64,000 nucleotides of DNA, from assembly GCA_016218805.1 (NCBI GenBank), contig JACRCW010000169.1, positions 109,825-173,824 on the forward strand, written 5' to 3'. Below the pieces are notes generated by a model. It was not told the origin of the DNA, searched no databases, and saw only the letters and a list, made by a program, of their open reading frames with translations. Position 1 is the stretch's first letter. Every line of letters starts with the position of its first letter. Made by a program: the position numbers and the translations under genes. Source of the stretch: Deltaproteobacteria bacterium (GTDB lineage: Bacteria; Myxococcota; JACRCW01). Below are positions 44,491-52,763 of this stretch, piece by piece.

Positions 44491-45150
44491 ATGCAGAAGC
44501 TCCTGGACGGTCTTCATGATTTCCAATCCAACGTCTTTGCGCCGCGGCGCGAATTCTTTGAGCGGCTTGCGCTGGGGCAACGGCCGGAGGCGCTGTTCAT
44601 CACGTGTTCCGATTCACGCATCAACCCAAACCTGCTGACGCAGGCGGACCCCGGTGAGCTCTTCATCATCCGCAACGCGGGCAACATCGTTCCACCCTAC
44701 GGCGCCCAAATGGGTGGCGAGGCCGCCACTGTGGAGTTTGGCGTGGCGGGGTTGGGGGTGCGGGACATCATCGTGTGCGGCCACTCGCAGTGCGGGGCCA
44801 TGAAGGGCCTGCTCAATCCCGCCTCGCTGGAGCGGTTTCCGGCGTTGCGCCGGTTCCTTGGTCACGCCGACGCGACGGAGCGCATCATCCGGGAGAACTA
44901 CCAGCACCTTGACGGCGAGGCCCTGCTGACTGCGACGGTTGAAGAGAACGTCCTTGTCCAGCTTGAGAACCTGCGCACCCACCCGGTGGTGGCCGCCAAG
45001 CTGGCGCGTAAGGAGATCAACCTGCACGGCTGGGTTTACAAGCTGGAGACCGGCACCGTCTTCTCCTACCACCCCGGCGAGGGACAGTTTTTGCCACTCG
45101 GCGAACAGCGCGGCGCCGCCGCCCCCGGAGTTGCCCACCGTGCCATTTGA
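44491..45150 (+). CDS. beta-class carbonic anhydrase
   Basis: This 219-residue zinc enzyme interconverts CO2 and bicarbonate. Zinc ligands and catalytic dyad are present: C39 and D41-x-R43 in FITCSDSR, and H98 with C101 in GHSQCGAMKG. Other family blocks are FIIRNAGNIV and LHGWVYKLETG. The ATG at 44491 (MQKLLDGLHDFQ) fits the family; the longer frame adds unrelated residues. The end overlaps the SulP transporter gene by 11 bp, so both are co-translated and presumably supply or use bicarbonate together. Confidence 0.93.
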   Translation: MQKLLDGLHDFQSNVFAPRREFFERLALGQRPEALFITCSDSRINPNLLTQADPGELFIIRNAGNIVPPYGAQMGGEAATVEFGVAGLGVRDIIVCGHSQCGAMKGLLNPASLERFPALRRFLGHADATERIIRENYQHLDGEALLTATVEENVLVQLENLRTHPVVAAKLARKEINLHGWVYKLETGTVFSYHPGEGQFLPLGEQRGAAAPGVAHRAI

Positions 45151-46708
45151 CTTCAAGAAGGCGCTGTCCACGGACGCGCTGCCGTCGGTCGTCGTGTTCC
45201 TGGTCGCCCTGCCGTTGTGCATGGGCGTCGCCATCGCGTCGGGGCTCCCACCGGCGGCTGGGCTCATCACCGGCATTGTGGGCGGACTGGTGGTGGGGGC
45301 CATCCAGGGCTCTCCGCTCCAGGTGAGCGGCCCCGCGGCCGGACTCACCGTCATTGTCTGGGACCTGGTGCAGACCCACGGGCTGCCCGCGCTGGGTGTC
45401 ATCGTGTTCGCCATGGGCGTCATCCAGGCCGGCGCAGGCCTATTGAAGGGTGGCCGGTGGTTTCGCGCGGTACCCCCCTCCGTCATCCACGGCATGCTGG
45501 GCGGCATTGGCGTGCTGATCTTCTCCAGCCAGTTCCACGTGATGATTGACGACAAGCCAAAGGCCGGCGGCTTCCAGAACCTGGTCACGCTTCCCGCGGC
45601 AATCTGGAAAGCCGTGGTACCCAGCCCAGATCATGGCCACGGCGAGGCGGTGATCACCGGCATTCTCACCATTCTGGCGCTGGTCGCCTGGACCAGGTTT
45701 GCCCCGGGAAAGCTGAAGGCGGTCCCGGGCGCGCTGGTGGGCGTTGTGTTGGGCTCGCTGGTCGCGAACCTCTTCGCGTTCCCCATTGCATTTGTGCAGG
45801 TCCCGGAGAGCATGGTGGGAGCCGCGCTGCTCCCCACGGCCGCCACGTGGAGGATGCTGCTTCAGCCGGAGATTTGGGCCGCCGCGCTCGGCCTCGCAGT
45901 GGTGGCCAGCGCTGAGACGCTGTTGTGCGCCACCGCCGTGGACCGCATGCACCATGGCCCGCGGACCCAGTACAACCGCGAACTCATCGGGCAGGGCGTT
46001 GGCAACGCGTTGTGCGGCCTGCTTGGCGCGCTGCCCATGACGGGCGTCATTGTCCGTTCCACCGCCAACGTCCAGTCGGGTGCGAAAACGCGCCTTTCCG
46101 CGGTTCTCCATGGTGTGTGGATTCTGCTCCTCGTCGTCGTGTTCCCCGACCTGTTGCGGATGATCCCAGTGCCCAGCCTTGCCGCGGTGCTGGTGTACAC
46201 CGGGTACAAGCTGCTGAACCCCGTGCGCATCAAGGAACTGAAGCGGTACGGCAATGCTGAGTTGGCGATCTACCTGCTCACGGTGGGCACCATCATCACC
46301 ACGGATCTCCTCACCGGTGTCCTGGTCGGTCTGGCTGTCGCCGTCGTGAGGCTGCTGGTCAGGCTGTCCAAGCTCGACATCGAAGTGGTCGACGATCCCA
46401 ACACCCGCGTCACCACCCTCCACCTGCGCGGGGCCGCCACGTTCCTGCGGCTGTCGGATCTTTCGGACGTGCTGGACTCCATCCCGGCAAGCCGTCACCT
46501 GCATGTGCTGTTCGACGAGATGGACACCATTGACCATTCCATTCTCGAGTTGCTGCAGACCTGGGAAGCGCAACACCGCGGCAGGGGCGGTGACGTCGCC
46601 ATTGACTGGGCCGAACTGGACCGCCGCTATCACGCAACGGGATTGCGCGCCGAGGTGAACCGATCCGCTCAAGCCCCTGATGGTGGGCGCGTTCTGCTCG
46701 CCTCATGA
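45140..46708 (+). CDS. SulP-family anion (probably bicarbonate) transporter with STAS domain
   Basis: This 522-residue protein starts at the GTG at 45140, giving MPFDFKKALSTDALPSVVVF; the stop of the anhydrase lies just inside. About eleven to fourteen membrane segments are present. Family motifs include LPLCMGVAIASGLPPAAGLITGI and the S-G-P motif QVSGPAAGLTV. A STAS domain covers residues ~435-520 (VDDPNTRVTTLHLRGAATFL). SulP members move sulfate or bicarbonate; the overlapping carbonic anhydrase favours bicarbonate, but substrate is inferred. Confidence 0.9.
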   Translation: MPFDFKKALSTDALPSVVVFLVALPLCMGVAIASGLPPAAGLITGIVGGLVVGAIQGSPLQVSGPAAGLTVIVWDLVQTHGLPALGVIVFAMGVIQAGAGLLKGGRWFRAVPPSVIHGMLGGIGVLIFSSQFHVMIDDKPKAGGFQNLVTLPAAIWKAVVPSPDHGHGEAVITGILTILALVAWTRFAPGKLKAVPGALVGVVLGSLVANLFAFPIAFVQVPESMVGAALLPTAATWRMLLQPEIWAAALGLAVVASAETLLCATAVDRMHHGPRTQYNRELIGQGVGNALCGLLGALPMTGVIVRSTANVQSGAKTRLSAVLHGVWILLLVVVFPDLLRMIPVPSLAAVLVYTGYKLLNPVRIKELKRYGNAELAIYLLTVGTIITTDLLTGVLVGLAVAVVRLLVRLSKLDIEVVDDPNTRVTTLHLRGAATFLRLSDLSDVLDSIPASRHLHVLFDEMDTIDHSILELLQTWEAQHRGRGGDVAIDWAELDRRYHATGLRAEVNRSAQAPDGGRVLLAS

Positions 46709-46750
46709 AGCCGGGCTGGCTCCCCCCTTGAAGCTTCCGTCCCCCGCGGT

Positions 46751-47671
46751 ATGTCCCGTTTCATGCCGCTGCCCGTGCTCCCTGACGATGCGCCCTCACG
46801 CCACAACCGTCCGCCGTGGCTTCGGGTGAAGGCCCCGCAGGGTGACGTCTATGAAACCGTGCGCCGCCTCAAGGACGGCCTGCGCCTGCACACGGTGTGT
46901 GAGAGCGCCGCGTGCCCCAACCTGGGCGAGTGCTGGGGCCGCGGCACGGCCACCTTCATGATCAACGGGAACCAGTGCACGCGCGCCTGCCGCTTCTGCG
47001 ACGTGCAGAGCGGGCGTCCCGGCCCCATTGACCCCGACGAGGCGGACCGCGTGGCGGAGGCCACCGCGCGGCTGGGGCTGCGGTTTGCCGTCATCACGGC
47101 GGTCACGCGGGATGACCTGGAGGACGGCGGTGCGTCCGCGTTTGCGCGCGTGCTGCGTGCGCTGGCGGCGCGTGCTCCCGCGTGCGGCCGCGAAGTGCTC
47201 ATCCCGGACTTCAACGGCAGCGAACGCGATCTGCGCACGGTGCTGGACGCGCAGCCGCACGTGCTGGCGCACAACGTGGAGACGGTGCGGCGGCTGACGC
47301 CGGAGATCCGCTCCGGGGCGCGTTACGAGTTGTCCCTGCAGGTGCTGCAGGCCGCGCACCGCCTGCGGCCGGACATCCTCAGCAAGAGCGGCATCATGCT
47401 GGGGCTGGGAGAACGTGAACCGGAGATCGACGAGACGCTCCGCGACCTGCGCACGCACGACGTGGAGGCGATCACCATTGGGCAGTACCTGCAGCCCTCG
47501 GCGTGGCACAGGCCCATTGACCGGTGGGTCACGCCGGATGAGTTTGCCGCGTGGGACGCGCGCGCGCGGGCATTGGGTTTCCGTTTGGTGGCGTCCGGTC
47601 CGCTGGTGCGCAGCAGCTACCACGCGGAAGCGGCGGCGGGACTGGTCTCACCCGTCGCGCGCGGCGCGTGA
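46751..47671 (+). CDS. lipA: lipoyl synthase
   Basis: This 306-residue radical SAM enzyme inserts sulfur into octanoyl-protein to make lipoyl groups on pyruvate and 2-oxoglutarate dehydrogenases. The auxiliary cluster Cys are C50, C55 and C61 (CESAACPNLGEC). The radical SAM Cys are C76, C80 and C83 (CTRACRFC). The sequence GLGEREPEI and the C-terminal RSSYHAEAA fit LipA. No lipB lies nearby. Its 3' end overlaps the convergent acyltransferase by 24 bp. Confidence 0.96.
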   Translation: MSRFMPLPVLPDDAPSRHNRPPWLRVKAPQGDVYETVRRLKDGLRLHTVCESAACPNLGECWGRGTATFMINGNQCTRACRFCDVQSGRPGPIDPDEADRVAEATARLGLRFAVITAVTRDDLEDGGASAFARVLRALAARAPACGREVLIPDFNGSERDLRTVLDAQPHVLAHNVETVRRLTPEIRSGARYELSLQVLQAAHRLRPDILSKSGIMLGLGEREPEIDETLRDLRTHDVEAITIGQYLQPSAWHRPIDRWVTPDEFAAWDARARALGFRLVASGPLVRSSYHAEAAAGLVSPVARGA

Positions 47672-48775
47672 CGCCAGCCAACGGTCGCGCAGCTTCAGGC
47701 CCGGTTTCTCAACAAGGAACCGCGCCCCCGCCGCCACCGCGAAGCTGGCGGTAAAACACGCAAAGAGCACCGCCCAGAACGGGAGTTGCCGCGGGGCCAG
47801 CGCGCGCTGCACCGGGTCGCGCAGCAGGTCGTGCACCAGGTAGGCCCCGTACGCGTGCTCAGCAATCCACGTGGACACGCGGGCCACCCAACCCGCCGCT
47901 GGGATTCGTTCCGCCCCCCACGGCAGCATCAGCGCCACGCCCGCGGACACCAGCAGGAACTGCGGCACGGCGGAGAAGAACGCCATCCGCGCCGCGCCTC
48001 CGGCGTCCGTCCCGGTGAGCCACGGGTTCCACACGGACCCCACCGCCAGCGCAAACCCGGCCACCGCTGCCCCGGAGCGGTGCGCGCACAGCCGCATCCA
48101 CACGCGTGACGACGACGCAGCTTGCGCGGCACACGCGACCCCGATGACCAACCCCTCCAACCGCAGGTGCGTGGGCACGTAGAACAGCTTGAGGAAGTCC
48201 ACGTAACTGCCGTGCGTCATCGCGTCGAACTTGAGCCACCGCCACGCCGGAGACAGCGCCACCAGGAACACCACCGCGGCCACCGCAACCCGCGGATGAC
48301 GACGTCCCAGCGCGTACACGCCCCACGCCACCCACGGCAGCACCAGGTAGAAGTGTTCCTCCACGCACAAGGACCACGTGATGAGCCAATCCGCCGGGGC
48401 GACGTAATTCTGCAGGAACAGCGGCAGCGCCCACGCCGTGGACAGGCGCAACATCCCCACCGCGCCCAGCACCAGCGCAACCGCCCAGTACAACGGCAGC
48501 GTCCGCATCCACCGGCGCAGATAGAACGCGCGCACATCCAGCCGGCCGTCCCGCCGCAGCGCGCGCACCGCCTGGCCGCCCACCAGCCAGCCGCTGAGGA
48601 CAAAGAACACGTCCACGCCCACGTAGCCGCGCAGGCCAAACCACCGCAGCCACTCCGGGCACCCCGGCAGGTGGCGGAAGTGGTGGACCATCACCAGCAG
48701 GATGGCGACGGCGCGCAGCCCGTCCAGCCGGACCTGGCGCTCTGCCGGGGGCACCGGCGCAGGGGTGGTTTCCAA
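47648..48775 (-). CDS. acyltransferase family 3 (OafA-like) membrane protein
   Basis: This ~375-residue multi-pass protein probably O-acetylates or acylates a surface glycan. It has the acyltransferase-3 signature RLDGLRAVAILLVMVHHF near the N-terminus, GYVGVDVFFVLSGWLVGG, and the LVHDL block near the end. About ten membrane segments are visible. No ATG precedes RLDGLR in frame before the tRNA gene, so a TTG at 48775 is the most credible start; the frame is open further upstream. Start confidence is low, family confidence is high. Confidence 0.85.
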   Translation of the reverse strand: METTPAPVPPAERQVRLDGLRAVAILLVMVHHFRHLPGCPEWLRWFGLRGYVGVDVFFVLSGWLVGGQAVRALRRDGRLDVRAFYLRRWMRTLPLYWAVALVLGAVGMLRLSTAWALPLFLQNYVAPADWLITWSLCVEEHFYLVLPWVAWGVYALGRRHPRVAVAAVVFLVALSPAWRWLKFDAMTHGSYVDFLKLFYVPTHLRLEGLVIGVACAAQAASSSRVWMRLCAHRSGAAVAGFALAVGSVWNPWLTGTDAGGAARMAFFSAVPQFLLVSAGVALMLPWGAERIPAAGWVARVSTWIAEHAYGAYLVHDLLRDPVQRALAPRQLPFWAVLFACFTASFAVAAGARFLVEKPGLKLRDRWLASRAARDG

Positions 48776-48863
48776 GATGCCCGGCCGATACCGCAGGCGC
48801 GCGGTCCACCGCCAGTTGACGGCGGGGGGGCCCCCTCCTAAATGCCCGCGCTCCGAGCAGTCC

Positions 48864-48944
48864 GCGAGAGTGGCGGAACTGGTAGACGCACCGGTCTTAG
48901 AAGCCGGAGGCATTGCCGTGGGGGTTCGAGTCCCCCCTCTCGCA
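48864..48944 (+). tRNA. tRNA-Leu (anticodon UAG)
   Basis: The acceptor arms GCGAGAG and CTCTCGC pair over seven bases. The D-arm (GCG...CGC), the anticodon stem CCGGT/GCCGG and the loop CTTAGAA give anticodon UAG. A long variable arm (GGC-ATT-GCC) marks the class II leucine type. The T-arm GGGGG-TTCGAGT-CCCCC is intact. The discriminator is A at 48944, and CCA is not encoded. It lies 20 bp upstream of tig. Confidence 0.95.
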
Positions 48945-48964
48945 ACGTACGCAGGAGCGATCCG

Positions 48965-50245
48965 ATGCAGGCATCCGTGGCGGAACTCTCACCGGTGGTC
49001 AAGCAGCTCAACGTCGTCGTCGAGGGCGACCGCCTGATCAAGGAACTGGACAAGGCGTACCGCAAGCTGAGCGGCACGGCCAAGATCAAGGGGTTCCGCC
49101 AGGGCAAGATCCCGCGCCAGGTGCTGGAGCGCTACTTCCGCCAGGAAGTGGAGCGCGAGGTCATCGGGAAGGTGCTCTCCGACGCGTACAGCGAGGCAGT
49201 GAAGACCACTCAGATCGAGCCGATTGCCAACCCGGAGATCCAGGCGGGGGAGTTTGTGCCGGGCCAGGACTTCCAGTTCTCCGCCAAGGTGGAGGTCCGG
49301 CCCACCATCACGCTCAAGTCCGTCAAGGGCCTGTCCGCCACGCGCATTGCCAAGAAGGTGGACGACGAGACGGTGGAGAACGAGATCAAGAACCTGCAGC
49401 AGCAGATGGCCACCATCCAGCCGGTCACGGACCGCGAGACGGCGGAGAAGGGCGACCTGTGCTCGCTCAACTTCCTGGGGCTGGTGGATGACGCGCCGTT
49501 CCAGGGCGGCACGGGCAGCAGCTACGTGGTGGAGCCGGGCGCCGGCCGCTTCTTCAAGGAGGTGGAGGACGCGCTGCCGGGCAAGAAGGTGGGCGAGCAG
49601 TTCAGCGTGGACCTGAAGATCCCGGATGACTTCCGCGCCGAGGCGGTGCGCGGCAAGGCGGCCAAGATGTCCGTCACCGTGGTGGAGCTCAAGAAGCGCG
49701 TGATGCCCGCGCTGGATGATGAGTTTGCCAAGGACGTGGGTGACTACGAGAACCTGGCGGACCTGCGCACCAAGCTCCGCGCCGCCCTGGAGAAGCGCTA
49801 CAAGGACGAAGCCGACCGCGACCTCACCGAGGCGCTGATGTCCCTGCTCATTGAGGGCAACCCGTTTGACCTGCCGCCGTCCATGGTGGAGCGCCAGATT
49901 GACAACCGCATCCTGCAGCAGCTGTCCCGCATCCCGCCGCAGCAGCTGCAGCGCATGAGCCTCAACCGCGAGCGCCTGCGCGAGGACGCGCGCGACGCGG
50001 CGATCCGCCAGGTGCGCGGCGCACTGTTGTTGGAGGCGGTGGCAAAGCAGGAGAACCTGACGGTGTCCGAAGAGGACGTGGAGCAGGAGTTTGCGCGCCT
50101 GGCGGAGCTGAACAGCATGACCGTGGACCGCGTGCGCGGGCAGTTTGCCGGCGAGCGCCGCGACGACCTCAAGACGCGCCTGAAGACGGACAAGGCCATT
50201 GGGTGGCTGAAGCAGAACGCCGACATCACCGAGAAGACCGCCTGA
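48965..50245 (+). CDS. tig: trigger factor
   Basis: This 426-residue ribosome-associated chaperone has the three expected parts. The N-terminal ribosome-binding domain shows the near-signature FRQGKIPRQVLERYF around residue 44. A peptidyl-prolyl isomerase domain of FKBP type is at ~150-235 (EKGDLCSLNFLGLVDD). A long helical C-terminal domain follows. AGGAG at 48952-48956 is its ribosome-binding site. It is followed by clpP 8 bp downstream, the usual tig-clpP order. Confidence 0.96.
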   Translation: MQASVAELSPVVKQLNVVVEGDRLIKELDKAYRKLSGTAKIKGFRQGKIPRQVLERYFRQEVEREVIGKVLSDAYSEAVKTTQIEPIANPEIQAGEFVPGQDFQFSAKVEVRPTITLKSVKGLSATRIAKKVDDETVENEIKNLQQQMATIQPVTDRETAEKGDLCSLNFLGLVDDAPFQGGTGSSYVVEPGAGRFFKEVEDALPGKKVGEQFSVDLKIPDDFRAEAVRGKAAKMSVTVVELKKRVMPALDDEFAKDVGDYENLADLRTKLRAALEKRYKDEADRDLTEALMSLLIEGNPFDLPPSMVERQIDNRILQQLSRIPPQQLQRMSLNRERLREDARDAAIRQVRGALLLEAVAKQENLTVSEEDVEQEFARLAELNSMTVDRVRGQFAGERRDDLKTRLKTDKAIGWLKQNADITEKTA

Positions 50246-50253
50246 GGAGCGCC

Positions 50254-50856
50254 ATGACGTACTTTCCACCGCAGGTCATTGAGCAGACCGCGCGCGGCGA
50301 ACGCGCGTACGACATCTGGTCACGCCTGCTGAAGGACCGCATTGTCTTCCTGGGCCTCCCCGTGGATGACCAGATTGCCAACGTGGTGGTGGCGCAGCTG
50401 TTGTTCCTGGAGGCGGAGGACCCGGACCGCGACGTCATTTTCTACATCAACAGCCCCGGCGGCAGCGTCTCAGCGGGTCTGGCCATCTACGACACCATGC
50501 AATACATCCGGCCGCAGGTGTCCACCGTGTGCATTGGCCAGGCGGCCTCCATGGGCGCGGTGCTGCTGGCGGCGGGTGCGCACGGGAAGCGGTTTGCGCT
50601 GCCCAACAGCCGCATCATGATTCACCAGCCGTCCGGCGGGTTCCGCGGCCAGGCCACGGACATTGAAATCCAGGCGCGCGAGATGCTGAAGACCAAGGCG
50701 CGCCTCAATGACATCCTCGCGCAGCACACCAAGCAGCCGCTGGACCGCGTGGCCAAGGACGTGGAGCGGGATTATTACATGTCATCCGCTGAGGCGAAGG
50801 AATACGGCCTGGTGGACCAGGTGATGGAACGGCGACCGGAACCCCCCAAGACCTGA
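50254..50856 (+). CDS. clpP: ATP-dependent Clp protease proteolytic subunit
   Basis: This 200-residue serine protease forms the tetradecameric chamber used with ClpX or ClpA. The triad is S99 (GQAASMGAVL), H124 (RIMIHQPSGG) and D173, matching E. coli spacing. The ATG at 50254 has GAGGAGC just upstream. The usual downstream clpX is missing; a galT remnant and acquired DNA follow instead. A G+C stem-loop at 50877-50895 may terminate transcription. Confidence 0.97.
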   Translation: MTYFPPQVIEQTARGERAYDIWSRLLKDRIVFLGLPVDDQIANVVVAQLLFLEAEDPDRDVIFYINSPGGSVSAGLAIYDTMQYIRPQVSTVCIGQAASMGAVLLAAGAHGKRFALPNSRIMIHQPSGGFRGQATDIEIQAREMLKTKARLNDILAQHTKQPLDRVAKDVERDYYMSSAEAKEYGLVDQVMERRPEPPKT

Positions 50857-50863
50857 ACGCGGT

Positions 50864-51033
50864 GCGGCCGTCCCGCAGCCCCCCGCGGGGGCGCTCGCCC
50901 GGGCGCGCCGCGCAGGGCGGCGGCGGCGTCCTCCGGGGTCAGCGTGTTGATGCGCACCCCCGCCGCGTCCTCAAACGCGCCGGCGGGGTTGGTCACGGGC
51001 GCCACGTCCACCTACCAGTGGTGCCCCGCCTTC
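50864..51033 (-). pseudogene. galT: duplicated and decayed 3' end of galT (copy 1)
   Basis: The core 50891-51033 matches 52621-52763, the 3' end of the intact galT, at all but 6 of 143 positions, and similarity continues outward to about 50864. In this copy the galT stop is lost (TGA became CGA) and a Tyr codon became TAG. The fragment cannot make a functional enzyme. It sits directly after clpP, suggesting that clpP and galT were adjacent before the intervening DNA arrived. Confidence 0.85.
50877..50895 (+). terminator. possible clpP terminator hairpin
   Basis: A near-perfect G+C stem-loop (AGCCCCCC, GC, GGGGGCGCT) lies 20 bp after the clpP stop. It lacks a T-run, so it is a weak call. It lies in the region absent or altered in copy 2, so it may be part of the original clpP end. 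Confidence 0.4.
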
Positions 51034-51204
51034 CACCCCGCAGGGCCTGTGCACGCAGAGCGAGCCGTGCCCGACGAGGAGCACCGGCATCCGGCCGTTC
51101 GACGACTTCTCCATCTTCTCCTTCAACCCGGCGTGGCGCGGGCGTGCGCACGCGACGGCCCCGCCGAGCATCATGCCCAGCGTCCTTCGCGACAGCCTGG
51201 GCAT
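51034..51204 (-). pseudogene. truncated 5' end of a LigB/DODA-type extradiol dioxygenase
   Basis: The ATG at 51204 begins a Tat-like leader (MPRLSRRTLGMMLGGAVACA) followed about 30 residues later by GRMPVLLVGHGS. That motif opens the 4,5-DOPA-dioxygenase (LigB-like) family (MPALFVGHGSPM). The reading frame then runs into the galT remnant at 51033, so only ~55 codons survive. It lies 19 bp after the yceI stop on the same strand, so it was probably the second gene of that operon. Confidence 0.55.
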
Positions 51205-51223
51205 GCTCGCACGCCGTCCCGGC

Positions 51224-51742
51224 TCACTGCTTGTCGACCAACTCGACATCCAGTTCGATCTCCACCTTGTCACCGACGAGCACGCCGCCCGTCTCCAGCG
51301 CCTGGTTCCACGTGAGCCCGAAGTCCTTCCGCTCCACGCTGGTGCGCGCGCTGAACATCGCCCGCCGGTTGCCCCACGGATCCTTGCCGAAGCCGCCCTC
51401 TACCTCCAGCGTCACGGGCCGGGTGACGCCGTGCATCGAGAGACTCCCCGCCACCCGGTGGCCGTCCCCGTGCTTCTCCACGCGCGAGGATTCGAAGGTG
51501 ATCGTCGGGAACTTCGCCACGTCGAAGAAGTCGGGCGACTTGAGGTGTCCGTCGCGCTGCTCCACGCCGGTGTCCACGCTGTCCGCGCGGATCTCCGCCT
51601 TCAGTCTGGAAGCGGTGAGGTCCTTCTCGTCGGCGGCGAGCGAAACCGAGAACTCCTTGAAACGGCCCTTCACCCTGGCCACCACCATGTGGCGGACAGA
51701 GAAGGCGACGGATGAATGCGTGGGGTCGAGTTGCCAGGACAT
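51224..51742 (-). CDS. YceI-family protein
   Basis: This 172-residue lipocalin-like protein has the YceI family blocks WQLDPTHSSVAFSVRHMVV, HLKSPDFFDVAKFPTITF and the GVTRPVTLEVEG core. Family members bind isoprenoid-like lipids. It has no signal peptide, so it should be cytoplasmic. AAGGAG precedes the ATG. Codons such as TCG, GAG and CGT appear mixed compared with neighbours, as expected for transferred DNA. It is the only intact gene in the cassette between the two galT copies. Confidence 0.9.
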   Translation of the reverse strand: MSWQLDPTHSSVAFSVRHMVVARVKGRFKEFSVSLAADEKDLTASRLKAEIRADSVDTGVEQRDGHLKSPDFFDVAKFPTITFESSRVEKHGDGHRVAGSLSMHGVTRPVTLEVEGGFGKDPWGNRRAMFSARTSVERKDFGLTWNQALETGGVLVGDKVEIELDVELVDKQ

Positions 51743-51795
51743 GAACGGTCTCCTTGAACGAGGGGCCAGAGTGCCCCACCGGTCCCGACATTAAA

Positions 51796-51809
51796 CGGAC
51801 TGAAGTCCG
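51796..51809. promoter_or_regulatory. inverted repeat, probable TetR-type operator
   Basis: The arms CGGACT and AGTCCG flank a 2-base centre (GA), 54 bp upstream of the yceI start. TetR-family regulators often bind such short palindromes between TTAAA and ATTA contexts, as seen here. No regulator gene survives in the cassette. Confidence 0.5.
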
Positions 51810-51851
51810 ATTAGCAAGTGAAACCGGGACCAGGCAGACAGGATGCGGAGA

Positions 51852-52582
51852 TCAGGCTCTGTGTCTGCGCGGCGGAATCGGAGGGTTGGATGGGTGGGTG
51901 GTGGGAACGAGAGCTGCTCGTACTGGCACCCGATCTGGTCGCCCTCCGTGGCCGGCGGCCCTCCCTTGCTCGTTGTCGTCGACGTCCAGGGCGGCCCGCT
52001 CAAGGATCCCCAGCACGCGCCGCGCGATGCACTGCGCGAGATCCCGCAGGTGCGCCTCATCGGGCGGTTGGAAGGGGTGGAGCGTACCTTCCGACGCGTA
52101 CATGCCATCGACGACGCGGGCGTGGCAGTGCGGCATGAGCGTCAACGCCGAGGAAGACCTGTGCAGTACCATCACGCCGCCGGTCCTGCCGCCGGGAACG
52201 CCGTACTCCTTCGCACGACGGGTGTAGCGGCCTGCGCACAGTCAATGAACGCTTTCTGTACCGCGTTCGTCAGCTTTGGGCGGAACGCGAGTACGCCCCA
52301 CGTTTCGAACGGCAGGGACAGCAAGTATTGCCGCGTGGGGACCTGGAGGAGCACTTTGTCGACGAGAGGCGCCGCGCAGTCCGCAATGGAGTCGGCCGCA
52401 CGCGATGGACATGATTGACGTGTTTTGCATGAAAAACATATGATTGTTTCATCAAGGCATATCTCGCACCTGAGACACCGGAGTCCCGCGCCGCCCAGGT
52501 AGCTCCGCCGCGCGTTGACGACGCCGTCAACCGCAACACCGCCGTCACCCTGCGTTGCCCCCAGACGACACCCGGCCGCCAC
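51852..52582 (-). pseudogene. decayed IS91-family transposase
   Basis: Two frame-shifted fragments are recognisable. From about 52483 to 52237 the segment ICFSCKTRQSCPSRAADSIA, then LVDKVLLQVPTRQYLLSLPF, matches the Cys-rich N-terminus of IS91/IS801-type transposases (SCKGRGVCPSC, then VPVRQWVLSLP). From about 52175 to 51905 a segment LMPHCHARVVDGMYASEGTLHPFQPP matches the HxH region of the same family. Several Cys and the intervening ~40 residues are missing. The catalytic Tyr region was not found. The element is dead. Confidence 0.7.
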
Positions 52583-52599
52583 CCGTCGCCCTGAGCGGC

Positions 52600-52763
52600 G
52601 CGGCCGTCCCGGCCTCCGGGGCGCTCACCCGGGTGCGCCGCGCAGGGCGGCGGCGGCGTCCTCCGGGGTCAGCGTGTTGATGCGCACGCCCGCCGCGTCC
52701 TCAAACGCGCCGGTGGGGTTGGTCACGGGCGCCACGTCCACGTACCAATGGTGCCCCGCCTTC
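52600..52763. repeat. galT 3'-end direct repeat, copy 2
   Basis: This is the intact partner of the fragment at 50864-51033. It covers the last ~45 codons of galT plus about 25 bp beyond its stop. The two copies are in the same orientation, about 1.57 kb apart, and enclose the cassette with yceI and the IS91 remnant. Confidence 0.85.

Noticed and set aside
50775..51011. 78-codon reverse frame over the clpP end and the galT remnant
   Set aside because: It contains the galT C-terminus followed by out-of-frame clpP, which is what a duplicated fragment with a lost stop codon gives. It is not a separate gene.
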